Shown here: positions 63,357 to 64,000 of the stretch, piece after piece | Layout of the letters: each line of letters opens with the position of its first letter | How positions within the stretch are numbered: the stretch's first letter is position 1 | NCBI GenBank assembly: GCA_905250125.1 | Contig: CAJNOL010000020.1 | Location: forward strand, 248,001-312,000 | Length of the DNA stretch: 64,000 nt | Direction of reading: 5' to 3' | Source: Rotaria sordida | Taxonomy: Eukaryota; Rotifera; Eurotatoria; Philodinida; Philodinidae | Translations under genes and position numbers: made by a program | Notes under the pieces: generated by a model | What the model was told of the DNA's origin: nothing | Seen by the model: only the letters and a program-made list of their open reading frames with translations | The model's database searches: none

Positions 63357-64000
63357 ATGAATATATTTTCAATCTCATTCTTTCTTTACATAATTATCTA
63401 TTGTGCGAATACAGCACCTCCAGTAAATACAAATGGAGCAAGTATGTTTAGAATAATGAGAAATTAATTTTATAAAATAATTAATTTAGATACGGGTTTA
63501 ATTGCAAATGGAAAATTAATTGATGAACTGACATGCAAGACGGATGATGGACGAAGTAAGTTGTTGTTGTTGTTGTTGTTGTTGTTTTTTTTTTATTTCT
63601 TAACATATTTTCTTTTTATTCAAAATAACAGTTGAAATTCCACTCAATGGTAAAATGCGTGTGGGTACAAATCCTTGCAAAGGTAAAATTTAAAAAAATC
63701 ATGATAAATATAACAATATATATATACATATATATGATTATTTGTTTAGTATGTACATGTACTGCTACGGGATTTTTATGCGAAGATCAATGTGAAACAA
63801 TCCCAGGATCAACTTCAATAGGTACTCCAGGAGGTATATTTATCTATCTCATATGAAAAATTTCTTTATTATATTGATCATTTTATTTTAGATAGTACCA
63901 CAACTGTGTCAAGTTCTACTTCACCTTCACCTGATCAAATAATACTTTCAGCTTCATTTGTACCACAATCAGTATCAAATACAAATTCAAATGGTGCTTT
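63357..64000 (+). CDS. secreted Cys-rich protein (VWC-like repeat), 5' part, runs off the window
   Basis: Exons 63357-63441, 63490-63555, 63632-63682, 63750-63833 and 63892-64000 (incomplete) join; every intron is phase 1, which is typical of extracellular modular proteins. A signal peptide (MNIFSISFFLYIIIYCANT) precedes a short Cys module assembled across exons 2-4: LTCKTDDGR, VGTNPCK, VCTCTATGFLCEDQCE. The order C...C-x-C-x-C...C...C resembles a small von Willebrand factor C or pacifastin-like fold. It is followed by a Ser/Thr-rich linker (STTTVSSSTSPSPD), likely O-glycosylated. The role is unknown; matrix or protease-inhibitor functions are typical of such modules. A (GTT)n run occupies the intron at 63561-63586. 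Confidence 0.7.

Noticed and set aside
63043..63451. Two overlapping frames before the right-edge gene
   Set aside because: Overlap each other in different frames, and the second runs through the real signal-peptide exon in the wrong frame.

Overview
The window is a stretch of animal nuclear DNA. It is strongly AT-rich (not counted), with compact genes split by mostly 45-70 bp GT-AG introns, long gene-poor spacers full of A/T tracts, and small DNA-transposon relics. Intron style, very A/T-biased synonymous codons, Asn-rich stretches and protein families (TM9SF3, CCDC170, IP3 3-kinase, alpha carbonic anhydrase, GH18 chitinase, peptide-type GPCR) fit a small invertebrate. A bdelloid rotifer is my best guess, but this is inference from style, not from a species marker. 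All gene models were assembled by eye from open frames plus phase-compatible splice sites.

Layout, left to right. 1-3.8 kb: nearly gene-free, with one possible short minus-strand gene near 1.77-2.16 kb. 3.8-8.5 kb: a three-exon gene (+) for a degenerate phosphagen (arginine/creatine) kinase that has lost its catalytic residues; its two long introns hold transposon-like debris. 8.5-11.1 kb: a small orphan gene (-) and an orphan coiled-coil gene (+) in head-to-head order; the latter carries a 648 bp hAT-type MITE with an 8 bp target duplication in its intron. 11.4-15.1 kb: nine-exon CCDC170-like coiled-coil gene (-), head-to-head with TM9SF3 (+, 13 exons, 16.0-21.0 kb). 21.4-25.5 kb: GH18 chitinase (-, 12 exons), convergent with TM9SF3. 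26.2-26.8 kb: four-pass membrane protein (TMEM272-like, -). 27.8-28.1 kb: possible Cys-rich exon (-). 29.7-31.4 kb: two-exon rhodopsin-class GPCR (-). 31.4-40.3 kb: long spacer upstream of the GPCR. 40.3-40.8 kb: single-exon orphan protein ending in a CaaX box. 40.8-48.7 kb: spacer with decayed sequence. 48.7-50.6 kb: inositol-trisphosphate 3-kinase (+, 8 exons). 53.4-54.0 kb: large fold-back element. 55.6-56.5 kb: intronless GPI-type carbonic anhydrase (+). 57.7-58.6 kb: broken duplicate of the 5' part of the reductase gene that lies 3.4 kb downstream. 61.1-62.6 kb: PTGR/CurA-like reductase (+). 63.4-64.0 kb: 5' part of a secreted Cys-rich gene running off the right edge.

There is no operon-like logic; neighbours do unrelated jobs. 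The most notable items are the predicted pseudo-phosphagen kinase, a family of palindromic fold-back MITEs with three recognisable copies (two of them in introns of TM9SF3 and the chitinase), the hAT MITE with visible target duplication, the reductase pseudogene, and the orphan CaaX protein.
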